DNA of 64,000 nt from JBGQOG01 sp052113705 (GCF_052113705.1 NZ_JBGQOG010000003.1:325473-389472), one strand, 5' to 3'; positions 35,037 to 44,881 are shown, counted from the stretch's first letter. A program made the numbers and translations. Notes: generated by a model from the letters alone, not told the origin.

Positions 35037-36683
35037 ATGCCAGGTCCCTTCTCTGACACAGACATTCTCGTTGTTGGGGCCGGGCCAACGGGTCTTTTGC
35101 TGACCAACCTGCTCGGCGGCATGGGGGTGCGCACCACGATCGTGGAGCGCAACCCCTCCACCGTGCAAGAGCCGCGCGCAGTCTCCATCGACGATGAATC
35201 CATGCGCGCGCTGCAAGCGGCGGGACTGGCCGAAGATGTGGCGCAGTTCACGGTGAAGGGCTATGGGTCGATCTACCGTGGCCCCTCCGGCAAGGTCTTT
35301 GCCGAGGTCAAACCGCACATCAAGGAATATGGCTTCGACAAACGGAATGCGTTCGAGCAGCCGGTGTTTGAGGACTGCCTGCGCAGGGCGCTGTCGCGGC
35401 ACGGTTCGGTAACCGCGCACTTCGACACCACGCTGGAAACCGTGGCGCAGGACAGCGCGGGCGTCACCGCACAGGTGAGCGGGCCTGCCGGGCCACTGCA
35501 GATCCGCGCCCGTTATATGGTGGCCTGCGATGGCGGCCGCTCGCTCACCCGCAAGCTGCTCGACATCGCGCTCGAAGGCTCAACCTTCACAGAGCCTTGG
35601 CTGATCGTCGACCTGCATTCGACGCGCAACAGCTGCTTTCACACCGAGGTGTTTTGCAACCCCGGGCGCTCGGCGATCAGCCTGCCCGGTCCCGATGGCA
35701 TCCGCCGCTATGAATTCAAGCTGAACGACGGCGAGACGGTGGCCGAGGCTGAAAGCGAGGGCTTTGCCCGGCGGCTGCTGGCAGAGGTGGGCCCGGACGC
35801 GCAAGAGCCGATCCGGCGGCAGCAGGTCTATACCTTCCACGCGCGCACGGCGGAGCGGTGGCGCGAGGGGCGGATTTTTCTGGCGGGCGATGCGGCCCAT
35901 CTGACCCCGCCTTTCGCGGGACAGGGAATGAACAGCGGCCTGCGCGACGCCCATAACCTGGCGTGGAAACTCGACGAGGCACTGCGGCTCGCCGATCCCG
36001 AACCCGTGCTCGACAGCTATGAGGTCGAGCGCAAACCCCATGCCCGGGAGATGATCAATCTGGCCCTGACCATGGGCAAGGTGATGATCCCCTCCTCACC
36101 GCTGGCGGGGTTTTTCATCCGGACGGGCATGTCCCTGCTCGGCCTCTATGGCCCTGCGAAAACCTACATGGTCCAGATGAAATACAAGCCGCGCCCGCGA
36201 TTTGCCGCCGGGCTGCTGCGTCCGGACGGCAGGCCGACCAAGGCAACGGGCGTCGGGCGGATGATCCCGCAGCCGCTGGTGGTCACCCCGCGCCGCGAGG
36301 AATGCCTGCTCGATGCGCTCCTGCCGGACACACCTGTCGCCCTGATATTCGACGAAAATCCGCAAGAGGTGCTCGCGCCCGAGATGCAGGCCCGGTTCGA
36401 GGCCGCCGGTGCCACGGTGATCGGGTTGACGCCGGAATGGGTCAATCCGCGCAACGGCACCTTCACCATCGTGCGGGACCGCTCGCGCTTTTTCTCGGAG
36501 GCGCCTTTCGCGGGGTACCTCGGTCAGGTGCTTTTGCTGCGCCGTGACCGCTATGTGGCCGGTGCCGCGCCGGTCGCGCGCGCCGAAGACCTTTTGCCAT
36601 TGTTGCACAGCATGCGGGCCGCACCGTCGGGGGAGACGGAGGCAGTCGCGCCATTTCACAGGGGGGTTGGCCGCAGGGCCTGA
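35037..36683 (+). CDS. FAD-dependent aromatic hydroxylase, MhpA/PheA type (548 aa)
   Basis: Class A flavin monooxygenase. GAGPTG near residue 14 binds the ADP part of FAD, ACDGGRSLTRK is the DG motif for NAD(P)H and FAD, and GDAAHLTPPFAGQGMN is the GD motif contacting the flavin. The C-terminal thioredoxin-like domain beyond about residue 400 is present, as in 3-(3-hydroxyphenyl)propionate hydroxylase. It would hydroxylate a phenolic acid to the catechol cleaved by the extradiol enzyme. The start is one base after the FAH stop codon. Confidence 0.9.
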   Translation: MPGPFSDTDILVVGAGPTGLLLTNLLGGMGVRTTIVERNPSTVQEPRAVSIDDESMRALQAAGLAEDVAQFTVKGYGSIYRGPSGKVFAEVKPHIKEYGFDKRNAFEQPVFEDCLRRALSRHGSVTAHFDTTLETVAQDSAGVTAQVSGPAGPLQIRARYMVACDGGRSLTRKLLDIALEGSTFTEPWLIVDLHSTRNSCFHTEVFCNPGRSAISLPGPDGIRRYEFKLNDGETVAEAESEGFARRLLAEVGPDAQEPIRRQQVYTFHARTAERWREGRIFLAGDAAHLTPPFAGQGMNSGLRDAHNLAWKLDEALRLADPEPVLDSYEVERKPHAREMINLALTMGKVMIPSSPLAGFFIRTGMSLLGLYGPAKTYMVQMKYKPRPRFAAGLLRPDGRPTKATGVGRMIPQPLVVTPRREECLLDALLPDTPVALIFDENPQEVLAPEMQARFEAAGATVIGLTPEWVNPRNGTFTIVRDRSRFFSEAPFAGYLGQVLLLRRDRYVAGAAPVARAEDLLPLLHSMRAAPSGETEAVAPFHRGVGRRA

Positions 36684-36741
36684 GTTCAAGACCGCACATC
36701 ATGAGGGGCCCCACAGGTCCCGACATCAGGGAGGAGATACC

Positions 36742-37710
36742 ATGAAGATCCGGAACACGTTTCTCGCGGCCATCAGCGCCGTGGCAATGGGCGGCACGCT
36801 CGCAACCCCGGTCGCGGCGAAAGAGCTGCGCCTGAGCACGCCGACACCCGAACCCCATATCATGACGAAATCGGCGCATCACATGGCAGAGGCCTTTGCC
36901 GCCTCGGGTGCCACTGACACGATCGCCGTCTTCCCGGGCAACAAGCTCGGCGATGTGCCCACCGTCCTGTCGCTGTTGCAAAGCGGTGCGGTGGAAATGG
37001 CCATTGTGCCGGTGGGCGATCTGGCCAACCGGGAACCTGCTTTCCTGGGCTGGTTCCTGCCCTATCAGTTCGACAGCCTCGCCGCAGCGGGCGCGGCCGC
37101 CAACAGCGCCCCCGCGAGAGAGATGCTGGCGAAACTCGACGCGCAGGGCATCAAAGGGCTGGGCTATGTTTTCCCGGGCCAGCGGCATGTCCTGTCGAAA
37201 GCGCCGATCAGCACCATCGATGATTTTGCCGGGTTGAAGATCCGCGCCTTTCCCAATGACATTTTCAATGCCTGGTGGCGTCAGGTCGGAGCAGCTCCCA
37301 CAGCCTTGCCGCTGCCCGAAATCATGCCCTCGCTGGTCACCGGCGTCATCGATGCGGTCGATGTCGATCTGGACATTGTGATGGGCCTGCAAATGTACCA
37401 GCAGGCCCCGCATCTGGTGCTCACCAACCACATGGCATTTCCGGCGGCCATCCTTGCCTCGCAGCGCTGGTGGGACGGTCTCACGCCGCAAGAGCAGGAA
37501 GCCCTGACCGCCATTGTGGCTGAAACGCAGGGATGGGCGCTTGAGACCCAGACCGCGTCGGAAGACACCCTGTTGAAAGTACTCGCGGAAAAGGGTGCCA
37601 TCGTGTCCCGGATGGACCCCGCGCCGCTGGCCGCTGCCGGGGCTGAGGTCAGCGCGGCTTTTGTCGACCGCGATCCGCTGATCCGCGCCTTTCATGACGC
37701 CAACCAATAA
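36742..37710 (+). CDS. TRAP transporter solute-binding protein, DctP family (322 aa)
   Basis: A signal peptide ends near residue 26 (TPVAA/K). The binding-protein motif LSTPTPEPHIM follows, and KIRAFP carries the conserved carboxylate-binding Arg168, in contrast to the other TRAP binding protein of the window. The ribosome site is GGGAGGAGATACC. The gene lies within the extradiol operon and probably supplies an aromatic acid to the flavin hydroxylase. Confidence 0.9.
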   Translation: MKIRNTFLAAISAVAMGGTLATPVAAKELRLSTPTPEPHIMTKSAHHMAEAFAASGATDTIAVFPGNKLGDVPTVLSLLQSGAVEMAIVPVGDLANREPAFLGWFLPYQFDSLAAAGAAANSAPAREMLAKLDAQGIKGLGYVFPGQRHVLSKAPISTIDDFAGLKIRAFPNDIFNAWWRQVGAAPTALPLPEIMPSLVTGVIDAVDVDLDIVMGLQMYQQAPHLVLTNHMAFPAAILASQRWWDGLTPQEQEALTAIVAETQGWALETQTASEDTLLKVLAEKGAIVSRMDPAPLAAAGAEVSAAFVDRDPLIRAFHDANQ

Positions 37711-37767
37711 GCGCCCTCCGGCCCGCGCCCCGCGCGTGCCGGTTCCTTGGATGGATGCGAGGTCCAG

Positions 37768-38265
37768 ATGAAAATTCCAAAAGCCATAGACCGGGCGCTG
37801 ATGCGGCTGGAACTGATCGTGGCGCTTGCGGCGATGACGGGTGTCGTCTTGCTGCTGTCAGCTCAGGTGTTTTGCCGCTACCTTCTCCAATCGCCCCTGT
37901 TTTTCGCCGAAGAGGTGGCGCTGTTGCTGCTCATCATCGCCACGTTCATCGGGCTGAGCCTTCTGGTGGCCGAGGACAAGCTGATCGGCATCGATCTTCT
38001 GGGCAGCATCATGTCGCCCCGGGGCCATGCCTGGGTTGCCTGGGCCATGCGGGCCGCGGTTGCCCTGCTGGCGGGTTCTCTTGCCTTTTACGCTCTGCGC
38101 TATGTCTCGACCCCCTGGGTCTGGAACGAGCGTTTCGCCACCGTGCCGCTGCCGCGCGCCGGGCTCTATGCGATCGTCGCCTTTGAGCTTTGCGTCATGG
38201 TCTTTCACCAGCTGATGCGCCTGTGCGACAGCTTCCCCCCTGCCCGCCGGGAGGATATCAGATGA
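37768..38265 (+). CDS. TRAP transporter small permease, DctQ family (165 aa)
   Basis: Four membrane segments, with FCRYLLQSPLFFAEEVALLL as the typical DctQ middle motif. The downstream ATG of two in-frame candidates was chosen because GCGAGGT precedes it. It overlaps the DctM gene by four bases. Confidence 0.88.
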   Translation: MKIPKAIDRALMRLELIVALAAMTGVVLLLSAQVFCRYLLQSPLFFAEEVALLLLIIATFIGLSLLVAEDKLIGIDLLGSIMSPRGHAWVAWAMRAAVALLAGSLAFYALRYVSTPWVWNERFATVPLPRAGLYAIVAFELCVMVFHQLMRLCDSFPPARREDIR

Positions 38266-39533
38266 TCACCCTGGGCATCTTCTTTGTCTTTCTCTGCCTC
38301 GGCCTGCCGATCATCTTTCTGCTGCTGCTGGCCGCCTTCGCCTTTGGCATGGAGAGCAATGCCATGGTGCTGTTCGACAGCTTCCTTGTGCAATCGGTGA
38401 AAGGGATCGAGGCCACCGGCTTTCTGGCCATCCCGCTCTACATTCTGGTGGGCGAGGTGATGAACCGCGGTGGCATCACCGACCGGCTGATCCGCTCGGC
38501 CATGCGTCTCGTCGGCGGCTTTCGCGGCGGGCTGGCCTTTGTCAATGTGCTGACCAATGCCTTTTGCGCGGCCATCCTCGGCTCGGCCACCGCGCAGATC
38601 GCCATCATGACGCGCGCAATGGTGCCGCAGATGGTCAAACAGGGCTATGACCGCGGCTTTGCCACTGGTCTGACTGTCGCCACCGGCCTGCTGGGGCCGA
38701 TCATCCCGCCCTCGATGCTGATGATCATCTATGGCGTGCTGTCCTATCAATCGGTGGCGGCGCTGTTTGTTGCGGGCGTCTTGCCGGGGCTGCTGGTCAC
38801 GGCCAGCTTCTTTGCCACCATCGCGGTCTCGCGCAAGCAACTCCCCCCGGTCTCCGCCGCGCCGGAAGAGCGGGCCAGCCTTGGCGCGGTGATCATGGAT
38901 GCATTGCCGGGCCTGATCCCGCTGACCATCATCGCGGGCGTGGTGACGGGGGTGATGACCCCGACCGAAGCCGGCGCATTGGCGGCGCTTGTCGGAATCG
39001 CGCTGTCGGCCCTGATCTACCGCAGCCTCACCATTGCCGATTTCGGGCCGGTGATGAAAGCGGTGGTGATGTCGTCGGCCTCGATCATCGCCCTGATCGG
39101 CTTTGCCACGCTGCTCGGCTGGGTTCTGGCCTATCAGGCGGTGCCCGATCAGCTGGCCAATGCCATCGCGGCGGCCTCGGTCGGACCCATCAGCTTTTTG
39201 CTGCTGGTCTGTCTGGTGGTGTTCTTGCTGGGCATGTTCCTGGACGGCATCGGCGTGCTGATCGTGATCGTGCCCGTCCTGCTGCCCCTGGCGGCGGCGT
39301 TCAAGATCGACCCGATCCATTTCGGCGTCGTGCTCAGTGTCGCCACGCTGACCGGCCTCGTCTCACCGCCGGTTGGCCCGGGCCTCTATATCGCCATGGA
39401 TGCGACCGGGCTGGGCATGATGCGGGTCTTCCGCGCCGCTCTGCCCTTCCTCGTGGCTTTCATTCTCTCTCTGCTGATCATCATTTTCCTGCCATCCCTC
39501 TCGACATGGCTGCCCTCGGCCCTCGGCCTTTGA
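38262..39533 (+). CDS. TRAP transporter large permease, DctM family (423 aa)
   Basis: Standard DctM membrane protein with IIPPSMLMIIYGVLSYQSVA, MTPTEAGALAALVGIA and SPPVGPGLYIAMDATG. It begins with a GGGAGGATATC site inside the end of the small permease gene, and the coupled overlap supports the reading. Confidence 0.93.
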   Translation: MITLGIFFVFLCLGLPIIFLLLLAAFAFGMESNAMVLFDSFLVQSVKGIEATGFLAIPLYILVGEVMNRGGITDRLIRSAMRLVGGFRGGLAFVNVLTNAFCAAILGSATAQIAIMTRAMVPQMVKQGYDRGFATGLTVATGLLGPIIPPSMLMIIYGVLSYQSVAALFVAGVLPGLLVTASFFATIAVSRKQLPPVSAAPEERASLGAVIMDALPGLIPLTIIAGVVTGVMTPTEAGALAALVGIALSALIYRSLTIADFGPVMKAVVMSSASIIALIGFATLLGWVLAYQAVPDQLANAIAAASVGPISFLLLVCLVVFLLGMFLDGIGVLIVIVPVLLPLAAAFKIDPIHFGVVLSVATLTGLVSPPVGPGLYIAMDATGLGMMRVFRAALPFLVAFILSLLIIIFLPSLSTWLPSALGL

Positions 39534-39549
39534 CCAAAAGGAACGCGCT

Positions 39550-41013
39550 ATGAACCAACACAGCTTTGCCAAACCCGCCTACAGCGGCTTTACCGGCCAA
39601 TTCATCGGTGGCCGTTGGGTCGACGGCACCGCAGGCCGCATGGCGAAAGACATCAACCCCTACAACGACGCGGTGCTGACCGAGATCAGCCTCGCCTCGG
39701 CGGCGGATCTGGAGCAGGCCTATGCAGCCGCCAGCCGCGCGCAAACCGACTGGGCACGAACCCTGCCCGGTCAGCGCGCCGCGATCTTCGAGCGCGCGGT
39801 CGAGATCCTCACCGCGCGCCGCGAAGAGGTGATTGACTGGCTGATCGCGGAATCCGGCTCGACCCGGATGAAAGCCGGGATTGAATTCGACGCGGTGAAA
39901 GCAGGCATGAAAGAAGCCGCCTCGATGCCCTATCTGGTGCATGGCATGATCATGCCGGTCGACCGCCCGGGCAAGGAGGCGCGCGTGTACCGCAAGCCTT
40001 TGGGCGTGATCGGCGTCATCAGCCCGTGGAATTTTCCGCTGCATCTGTCGAACCGTTCCGTGGCGCCCGCGCTGGCCCTCGGGAATGCGGTGGTGCTGAA
40101 ACCGTCATCGGACACGCCGGTGACGGGCGGGCTGCTGCTGGCAAAGATCTATGAGGAGGCGGGGCTTCCCGCAGGGTTGCTCAACGTGGTGGTCGGTGCG
40201 GGCAGCGACATTGGCGATGCGTTTTCCGCCAGCCCGGTGCCGCGCCTGATCAGCTTTACCGGTTCCACCGCAGTCGGCCTGCGCATCGCCCAGGTGGCCG
40301 CCGCCTCAACCCGCCTGAAGCGCCTCGGGCTTGAGCTGGGCGGCAATGCGCCTCTGGTCATTCTGGACGATGCCGATCTGGGCAAAGCGGTCCAGGCCGC
40401 GATCATTGGCCGCTTCATGCACCAGGGTCAGATCTGCATGAGCACCAACCGCATCATCGTCGAAGACAGCCTCTATGACGATTTCGTCGAGGCCTATTGT
40501 GCCGCCGCCGCTGGCCTCACCTATGGTGACCCCGCGCGGGCCGACACCTTTGTCGGGCCGGTGTGCAATGACGCGCAGGTCAAAAGCGTCACTTCTCTGA
40601 TCGCGGCGGGGCAGGCGGCAGGCTTTGATCTGCGCGTCTCCAACACGATCGAGGGACGCGTGATCCCGCCGCATGTCTTTGCCGGTGTGACCAACACCTC
40701 TGAGCTGGCGCAAAACGAGATCTTCGGCCCCGTCGCGCCGATCATCCGCGCCGCCAATGAGGCCGAAGCGCTGCGCATGGCCAATGACACCGAATACGGT
40801 CTGTCGAGTGCGGTCTTCTCGGGCAATGAAACACGCGCGGTGAATTTCGCGTTGCAGGTCGAGGCGGGGATGACCCATGTGAATGACATCACCATCCACG
40901 ATTACCCGCATGTGATGTTCGGCGGCGAGAAGAACTCGGGCATCGGGCGTTTCAATGGTCATTGGATCATCGAGGAATTCACCACCGATCATCTGGTGAC
41001 CATCCAGCGCTGA
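39550..41013 (+). CDS. Aldehyde dehydrogenase, vanillin/benzaldehyde dehydrogenase-like (487 aa)
   Basis: NAD(P)-dependent oxidation of an aldehyde to the acid. PWNFP (Asn161), LELGGN (Glu262) and GQICMSTNR (Cys296) give the catalytic residues. The GQICMSTNRIIV wording is common in vanillin and benzaldehyde dehydrogenases. Two roles fit: oxidising an aromatic aldehyde from the lignostilbene-type oxygenase, or oxidising the semialdehyde made by the extradiol enzyme. It is the last gene of the operon and is followed by a very strong hairpin. Confidence 0.88.
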   Translation: MNQHSFAKPAYSGFTGQFIGGRWVDGTAGRMAKDINPYNDAVLTEISLASAADLEQAYAAASRAQTDWARTLPGQRAAIFERAVEILTARREEVIDWLIAESGSTRMKAGIEFDAVKAGMKEAASMPYLVHGMIMPVDRPGKEARVYRKPLGVIGVISPWNFPLHLSNRSVAPALALGNAVVLKPSSDTPVTGGLLLAKIYEEAGLPAGLLNVVVGAGSDIGDAFSASPVPRLISFTGSTAVGLRIAQVAAASTRLKRLGLELGGNAPLVILDDADLGKAVQAAIIGRFMHQGQICMSTNRIIVEDSLYDDFVEAYCAAAAGLTYGDPARADTFVGPVCNDAQVKSVTSLIAAGQAAGFDLRVSNTIEGRVIPPHVFAGVTNTSELAQNEIFGPVAPIIRAANEAEALRMANDTEYGLSSAVFSGNETRAVNFALQVEAGMTHVNDITIHDYPHVMFGGEKNSGIGRFNGHWIIEEFTTDHLVTIQR

Positions 41014-41050
41014 GGCACGCCGTTCCGACGCCGGAAGGGCGGGAATATCA

Positions 41051-41082
41051 CGGGGCTTTGCGGGTGATGCCGCAAAGCCCCG
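41051..41082 (+). terminator. Strong hairpin ending the extradiol operon
   Basis: Perfect 13-base arms, CGGGGCTTTGCGG and CCGCAAAGCCCCG, with a 6-base loop lie about 40 bases after the aldehyde dehydrogenase stop. No long T-run follows, but the stem is the longest perfect one seen in the window. Confidence 0.7.
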
Positions 41083-41212
41083 CTGGCTTCACACAGATGG
41101 CGCAGGCAGGTGATCCCCTCCGGCGCCTGCGCCATCTTGCGCAGTGCGGCGTGCCGGTCCTGCAATCGGCCTCTCGCTTTTGCCGCCGATACACTTTATG
41201 AAGCGCGGGAAA

Positions 41213-41229
41213 CTTCGCCATCGGCGAAG
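41213..41229. promoter_or_regulatory. Short palindrome upstream of the IclR gene
   Basis: CTTCGCC and GGCGAAG are perfect complements around a 3-base ATC, 25-41 bases before the regulator's start. This could be an autoregulatory operator or a small hairpin in the leader. Confidence 0.3.
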
Positions 41230-41253
41230 CCAAATTTATCGGAAAAGAATAAA

Positions 41254-42006
41254 ATGATCGGAATCCGTCGCTATACGAGGATCTTGTCACTGTTTGATCC
41301 GGAACACCCGGAATGGACCATTGCCGAGCTGTCAAAGGCGCTCGACACCTCGGCCAGCACGCTCTACCGGCTGGTGCGCGAAATGGTCGAAGAGGGCATT
41401 CTCGAAAGCACCGTCGAATCCCGCTATCGTCTTGGCGCGTTTTTCATTGAGTTCTACCGCCGCATCCGGCTGAACGATCCGCTGATCCGCTCGGGCGCCA
41501 AATTTCTCACGCCGCTTGTCACGCAGGTGGGTGTGCCCTGTGCGGTGATCCTGGCGCGGCTCTATGGCAATGCGGTGATGTGCGTGGCCGAAAGCCGGGC
41601 ACCGGGCGCACAGTTCGAGACGAGCTATCAGCTGGGCCGGCCGATGCCCATTCTGCGGGGCGCGACCTCCAAGGCCGTGCTTTCGACGATGACGCCCCGC
41701 AATGCCCGGAGCTTTCTGAAGAAGGAAGCGGCACTCGGGGCAGAGGATCTCGCACGGCTGGAAGAGGATCTGGCCGCGTTGCGCAAACGCGGGCATTGCG
41801 AGACCCATGGCGAGGTGGACAAGGGCCTCGTGGGCATTGCCATTCCGGTGCGCAACGATCAGCTCGGCATCAACGCGTCACTGAGCCTGATTCTGGAAAG
41901 CAGCACATTGACCGACGACATCCGCCCCATGCTGTTCACCGGCCTGTCGACCACGGGAAAGCTGATCGAACGGTTCATGGCCGACACGCTCACCCCCCAA
42001 AGCTGA
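41254..42006 (+). CDS. IclR-family transcriptional regulator (250 aa)
   Basis: HTH at about residues 6-55 (RILSLFDPEHPEWTIAELSK, STLYRLVREMVEEGILE), followed by an IclR effector domain with RGATSKAVLSTM and KGLVGIAIPVRNDQ. The ATG at the start of the conserved HTH is used; a longer frame upstream lacks similarity. It follows the terminator of the extradiol operon on the same strand and is the natural candidate for controlling that operon or the flavoprotein genes on its right. Confidence 0.9.
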   Translation: MIGIRRYTRILSLFDPEHPEWTIAELSKALDTSASTLYRLVREMVEEGILESTVESRYRLGAFFIEFYRRIRLNDPLIRSGAKFLTPLVTQVGVPCAVILARLYGNAVMCVAESRAPGAQFETSYQLGRPMPILRGATSKAVLSTMTPRNARSFLKKEAALGAEDLARLEEDLAALRKRGHCETHGEVDKGLVGIAIPVRNDQLGINASLSLILESSTLTDDIRPMLFTGLSTTGKLIERFMADTLTPQS

Positions 42007-42058
42007 TGCGGGCCGGAGGATGGCCTGAGGGCACAGCGCCCGGGCCCGTGTCGCAGGC

Positions 42059-43753
42059 TCAGCCCGCCGCACGGGCTGCGTGGCGCCCTGCCACAAAGCC
42101 GAAGGTCATCGCCGGGCCAAGGTTGATCCCGCCCGCCGGGTAGAACCCGCCAAAGACATTGGCATTGTCGGTTCCCGCCGCATAGAGGCCCGCAATCACC
42201 CCCCCCTGCGCGTCAAGCACGCGGGCAGAGCCATCGGTGCGGAGCCCGGCAAAGGTGCCAAAACTGCCGGGCACCACCTCTACCGCATAAAACGGCGCCC
42301 GGATAATGGGGGCGACATTGGGATTGGGGCACTGATCGGGGTCGCCCTGCAGCCGCATATAGGCGGTAGTCCCCCGCCCGAAGGCCGGATCTTCACCGCG
42401 CTGCGCGCCCTCGTTCCAAGCCGAGACCGTCGCCATCAACCCTGCCGGATCAATACCGCAGTGGGCGGCGAGGGCGGCGATGGTCTTGCCGGTCTTGAGG
42501 TAACCCGCGCCAACCCAATAGCCAAAGGGCACTGGCGCGGGCCGCACGATCCCCAGACCATAGCGCCGCAGAAAGCGGTGATCACAGATCAGCCAGGACC
42601 GGGCCGGCGCCTCCGGCCCCACCGCGCGGATCAGATGCGTGACATAATCATGATAGCCCAGCCCCTCGTTGCAAAAGCGCCGCCCATCCGCGAGCACACC
42701 GATCACGCCCGGTTTGCCACGGTCGATGATATGCGGAAAATGGCCAGTGCCACCATCGGGCCACACCACATGCGACACGGGGCAATAGGCCACAGGTCCC
42801 GCCAGATCCTGATCCAGCGCCGCCCCGACCCCTTCGCCAAGCCGCAGCCCATCGCCCGTTGCCGAGGGCACGGCGAGGGTCCGGTTTTCATCATCCCGCT
42901 CAAAGGTCTCCGCCCGCCGCGCAAGGTCATGCCCATAGCCGCCGCAGGCCAGCACGACACCACGTCTGCTGGCGATCACCTGCCCATCGGCAAAACGCAC
43001 CCCGCAAATGCGGCCCTCCGCCTCCACCAGTTCGGCCACCGATTGCGAAACCCGTAGGTCCACCCCGGCATCCAGCGCCGATTTCAGCAGCCTTCCGATC
43101 AGGGCGGCGCCATTGCGCAGATCCATCCCCCGCCGATACAGCGCCAGATCCCGGAAATGCCGCAGCACCCGCCGGGTCACATAGGCAAAGGACCCAAGCG
43201 AGCGCGTCATGCTCATGAAGGCCTTCAGATCCGGGCCGGATTGGATTGTCATCCCCTTGAAAGAGGTCTCCCGCAGGGGTTTGCGCAAGAGGGTCACCGC
43301 TTTGCCCAGCGCGCGGGCATCGAATGGCTTGGCAATCACCGAGCGCCCGCCGAGGCCTGCCCCCGGCTGATGGCCATAGGTGTCGGGTATCACCAGACCG
43401 CCGTCAAATTGCAGCGCGGTGTTCTCTTCGAAGAACGACACCATCTCGGGGGCGGCCTGCAAAAAAGCCTCCACCTTTTCATCCTTGTAATAGTTGCCGG
43501 TGACGGCCCGAAGATAGCGGCGCGGCGCCTCCACATCCTCGATGATGCCCGCGCGCACGGCGACGGGATTGCGCGGCGCAAAGATCCAGCCGCCCGACCA
43601 GGCCGAGGTGCCCCCGATCTCGGCGGTTTTCTCAAGCACGAGGACCGAGCATCCCATTCGGGCCGCGGTAACGGCAGCGCTGAGGCCGCCCGCACCAGAG
43701 CCTATCACGATCAGATCGAAGCATTCCCGCGTCGGGGATATCTGGGCGCCCAC
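42059..43753 (-). CDS. FAD-dependent dehydrogenase, 3-ketosteroid-dehydrogenase/fumarate-reductase type (564 aa)
   Basis: The first of four related flavoproteins in the window. VIGSGAGGLSAAVTAARMG binds FAD, GGTSAWSGGW is the flavin-contact loop, RFCNEGLGYHDY carries a Tyr matching a KstD active-site Tyr, and FYPAGGINLGPAMTFG carries the Tyr-Pro-x-x-Gly pair that binds the ketone oxygen in KstD. This predicts 1,2-desaturation next to a ring ketone rather than fumarate reduction. It stands alone on the minus strand, with a 12-base palindrome ATATTGGAATAT-type site at 43767-43778 upstream. Confidence 0.85.
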   Translation of the reverse strand: MGAQISPTRECFDLIVIGSGAGGLSAAVTAARMGCSVLVLEKTAEIGGTSAWSGGWIFAPRNPVAVRAGIIEDVEAPRRYLRAVTGNYYKDEKVEAFLQAAPEMVSFFEENTALQFDGGLVIPDTYGHQPGAGLGGRSVIAKPFDARALGKAVTLLRKPLRETSFKGMTIQSGPDLKAFMSMTRSLGSFAYVTRRVLRHFRDLALYRRGMDLRNGAALIGRLLKSALDAGVDLRVSQSVAELVEAEGRICGVRFADGQVIASRRGVVLACGGYGHDLARRAETFERDDENRTLAVPSATGDGLRLGEGVGAALDQDLAGPVAYCPVSHVVWPDGGTGHFPHIIDRGKPGVIGVLADGRRFCNEGLGYHDYVTHLIRAVGPEAPARSWLICDHRFLRRYGLGIVRPAPVPFGYWVGAGYLKTGKTIAALAAHCGIDPAGLMATVSAWNEGAQRGEDPAFGRGTTAYMRLQGDPDQCPNPNVAPIIRAPFYAVEVVPGSFGTFAGLRTDGSARVLDAQGGVIAGLYAAGTDNANVFGGFYPAGGINLGPAMTFGFVAGRHAARAAG

Positions 43754-43928
43754 CTAAGAAACCTCAATATTGGAATATCTTTTCATAATTGCACACCTTT
43801 CTGAGATACGCCACCAGCTTCGTGCAAATGCCCCCCGCTGCGGCGCGGATGCGCGGGGCGCCCAAAGGGAAACGCCGGACGCCGGGGCGGCGGGGGCGCG
43901 ACAGGCCCGCCGCCACCCGCGCCGCCGC

Positions 43929-44702
43929 TCAACTGGGCAAATTGTTCAGCCCCGTTGCCGAAACACCGCCATCGGCAAGGATGGTCTGCCCGGTGATATA
44001 GGCCGCGCCATCCGATGCCAAAAATGCGATGATGCGCGCGATATCAGCCGGCAGCCCGACCCGGCCGAGCGGCACCCGCGCGGCACGGGCTTCCTCCAGC
44101 CCCTCTTTGGCATAGATCGCCGCGGTCAACGGAGTGCGGATCATCCCCGGCGCCACGGCATTCACCCGAATGCCATCCGGCGCCCATTCCATCGCCAGGT
44201 TTTCCACCAGCGAAATCACCGCCGCCTTGGCGGGCGCATAGGCCGCCTGCCCAAGATGCGCCTGCATTCCCGACATTGAGGCCACCACAACGATCGTCCC
44301 CTTGGCGGCCCGCAGCGCAGGGTAAAAGGCCTGCGCCAGCACAAAGGTCGAGCGGACATTGAGGTTGAACATCCGGTCCCAGTCCGCCAGCGGTTGCGTC
44401 GCCAGAGGCGCGGGTTTGCCCGCCCCCGCATTGGACACGAACACATCAAGCCCGCCCAGAAACGCCAGCGCCTTTGCCGCGATATCGCGCGCGACCTCGG
44501 CGTCACCCAAATCCCCGGTCAGAAACAAGACCTCGGCACCATAGCCCTCCAGATCCGCCATCAGCGCCGCCGGTATCGGGTTGCGGCCGGAAGCCGTGGT
44601 GACAATTTTCGCGGGCCTGCCCGCCGCCTGTGCCGCCTGTGCCATCAGCCGCAATGTCGCGCCGCCAATCCCCTCGCTCCCGCCCGTCAGCATGATCCGC
44701 AT
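43929..44702 (-). CDS. Short-chain dehydrogenase/reductase (257 aa)
   Basis: Classical SDR. The NAD(P) loop is GGSEGIGG at residues 7-14, followed by SNAGAG, the catalytic Ser in VVASMSGMQ and Tyr/Lys in YAPAK. The C terminus ITGQTILADGGVSATG is typical. It probably interconverts a ring alcohol and ketone. It is divergent from the next SDR, sharing a 179-base region with two copies of a TGTCCA-type motif. Confidence 0.9.
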   Translation of the reverse strand: MRIMLTGGSEGIGGATLRLMAQAAQAAGRPAKIVTTASGRNPIPAALMADLEGYGAEVLFLTGDLGDAEVARDIAAKALAFLGGLDVFVSNAGAGKPAPLATQPLADWDRMFNLNVRSTFVLAQAFYPALRAAKGTIVVVASMSGMQAHLGQAAYAPAKAAVISLVENLAMEWAPDGIRVNAVAPGMIRTPLTAAIYAKEGLEEARAARVPLGRVGLPADIARIIAFLASDGAAYITGQTILADGGVSATGLNNLPS

Positions 44703-44758
44703 GAACGTCCTCCCTCTGATGCGTCAGGCGGCAGAGTTTCAGCGCATCCTGCGGGCAA

Positions 44759-44805
44759 CAATGGACATTTCCGTAGCCGACTTAAACCTTTCGTCATTGT
44801 CCAAG
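44759..44805. promoter_or_regulatory. Two TGTCCA-type motifs between divergent SDR genes
   Basis: CATTGTCCAAG at 44795-44805 reads in the direction of the right-hand SDR gene. AAATGTCCATTG, on the minus strand at 44759-44770, reads toward the left-hand SDR gene and is a weaker match. Both lie 55-90 bases from the start codons, fitting sites for an activator of the AraC type. Confidence 0.45.
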
Positions 44806-44881
44806 ATTTTTCAGCCCCCGTGCATCCCCTCTCCCCCGCAAAGGCCGCAGCATCGCCGCGCCACAAGGAGGGGCAGAGGAA

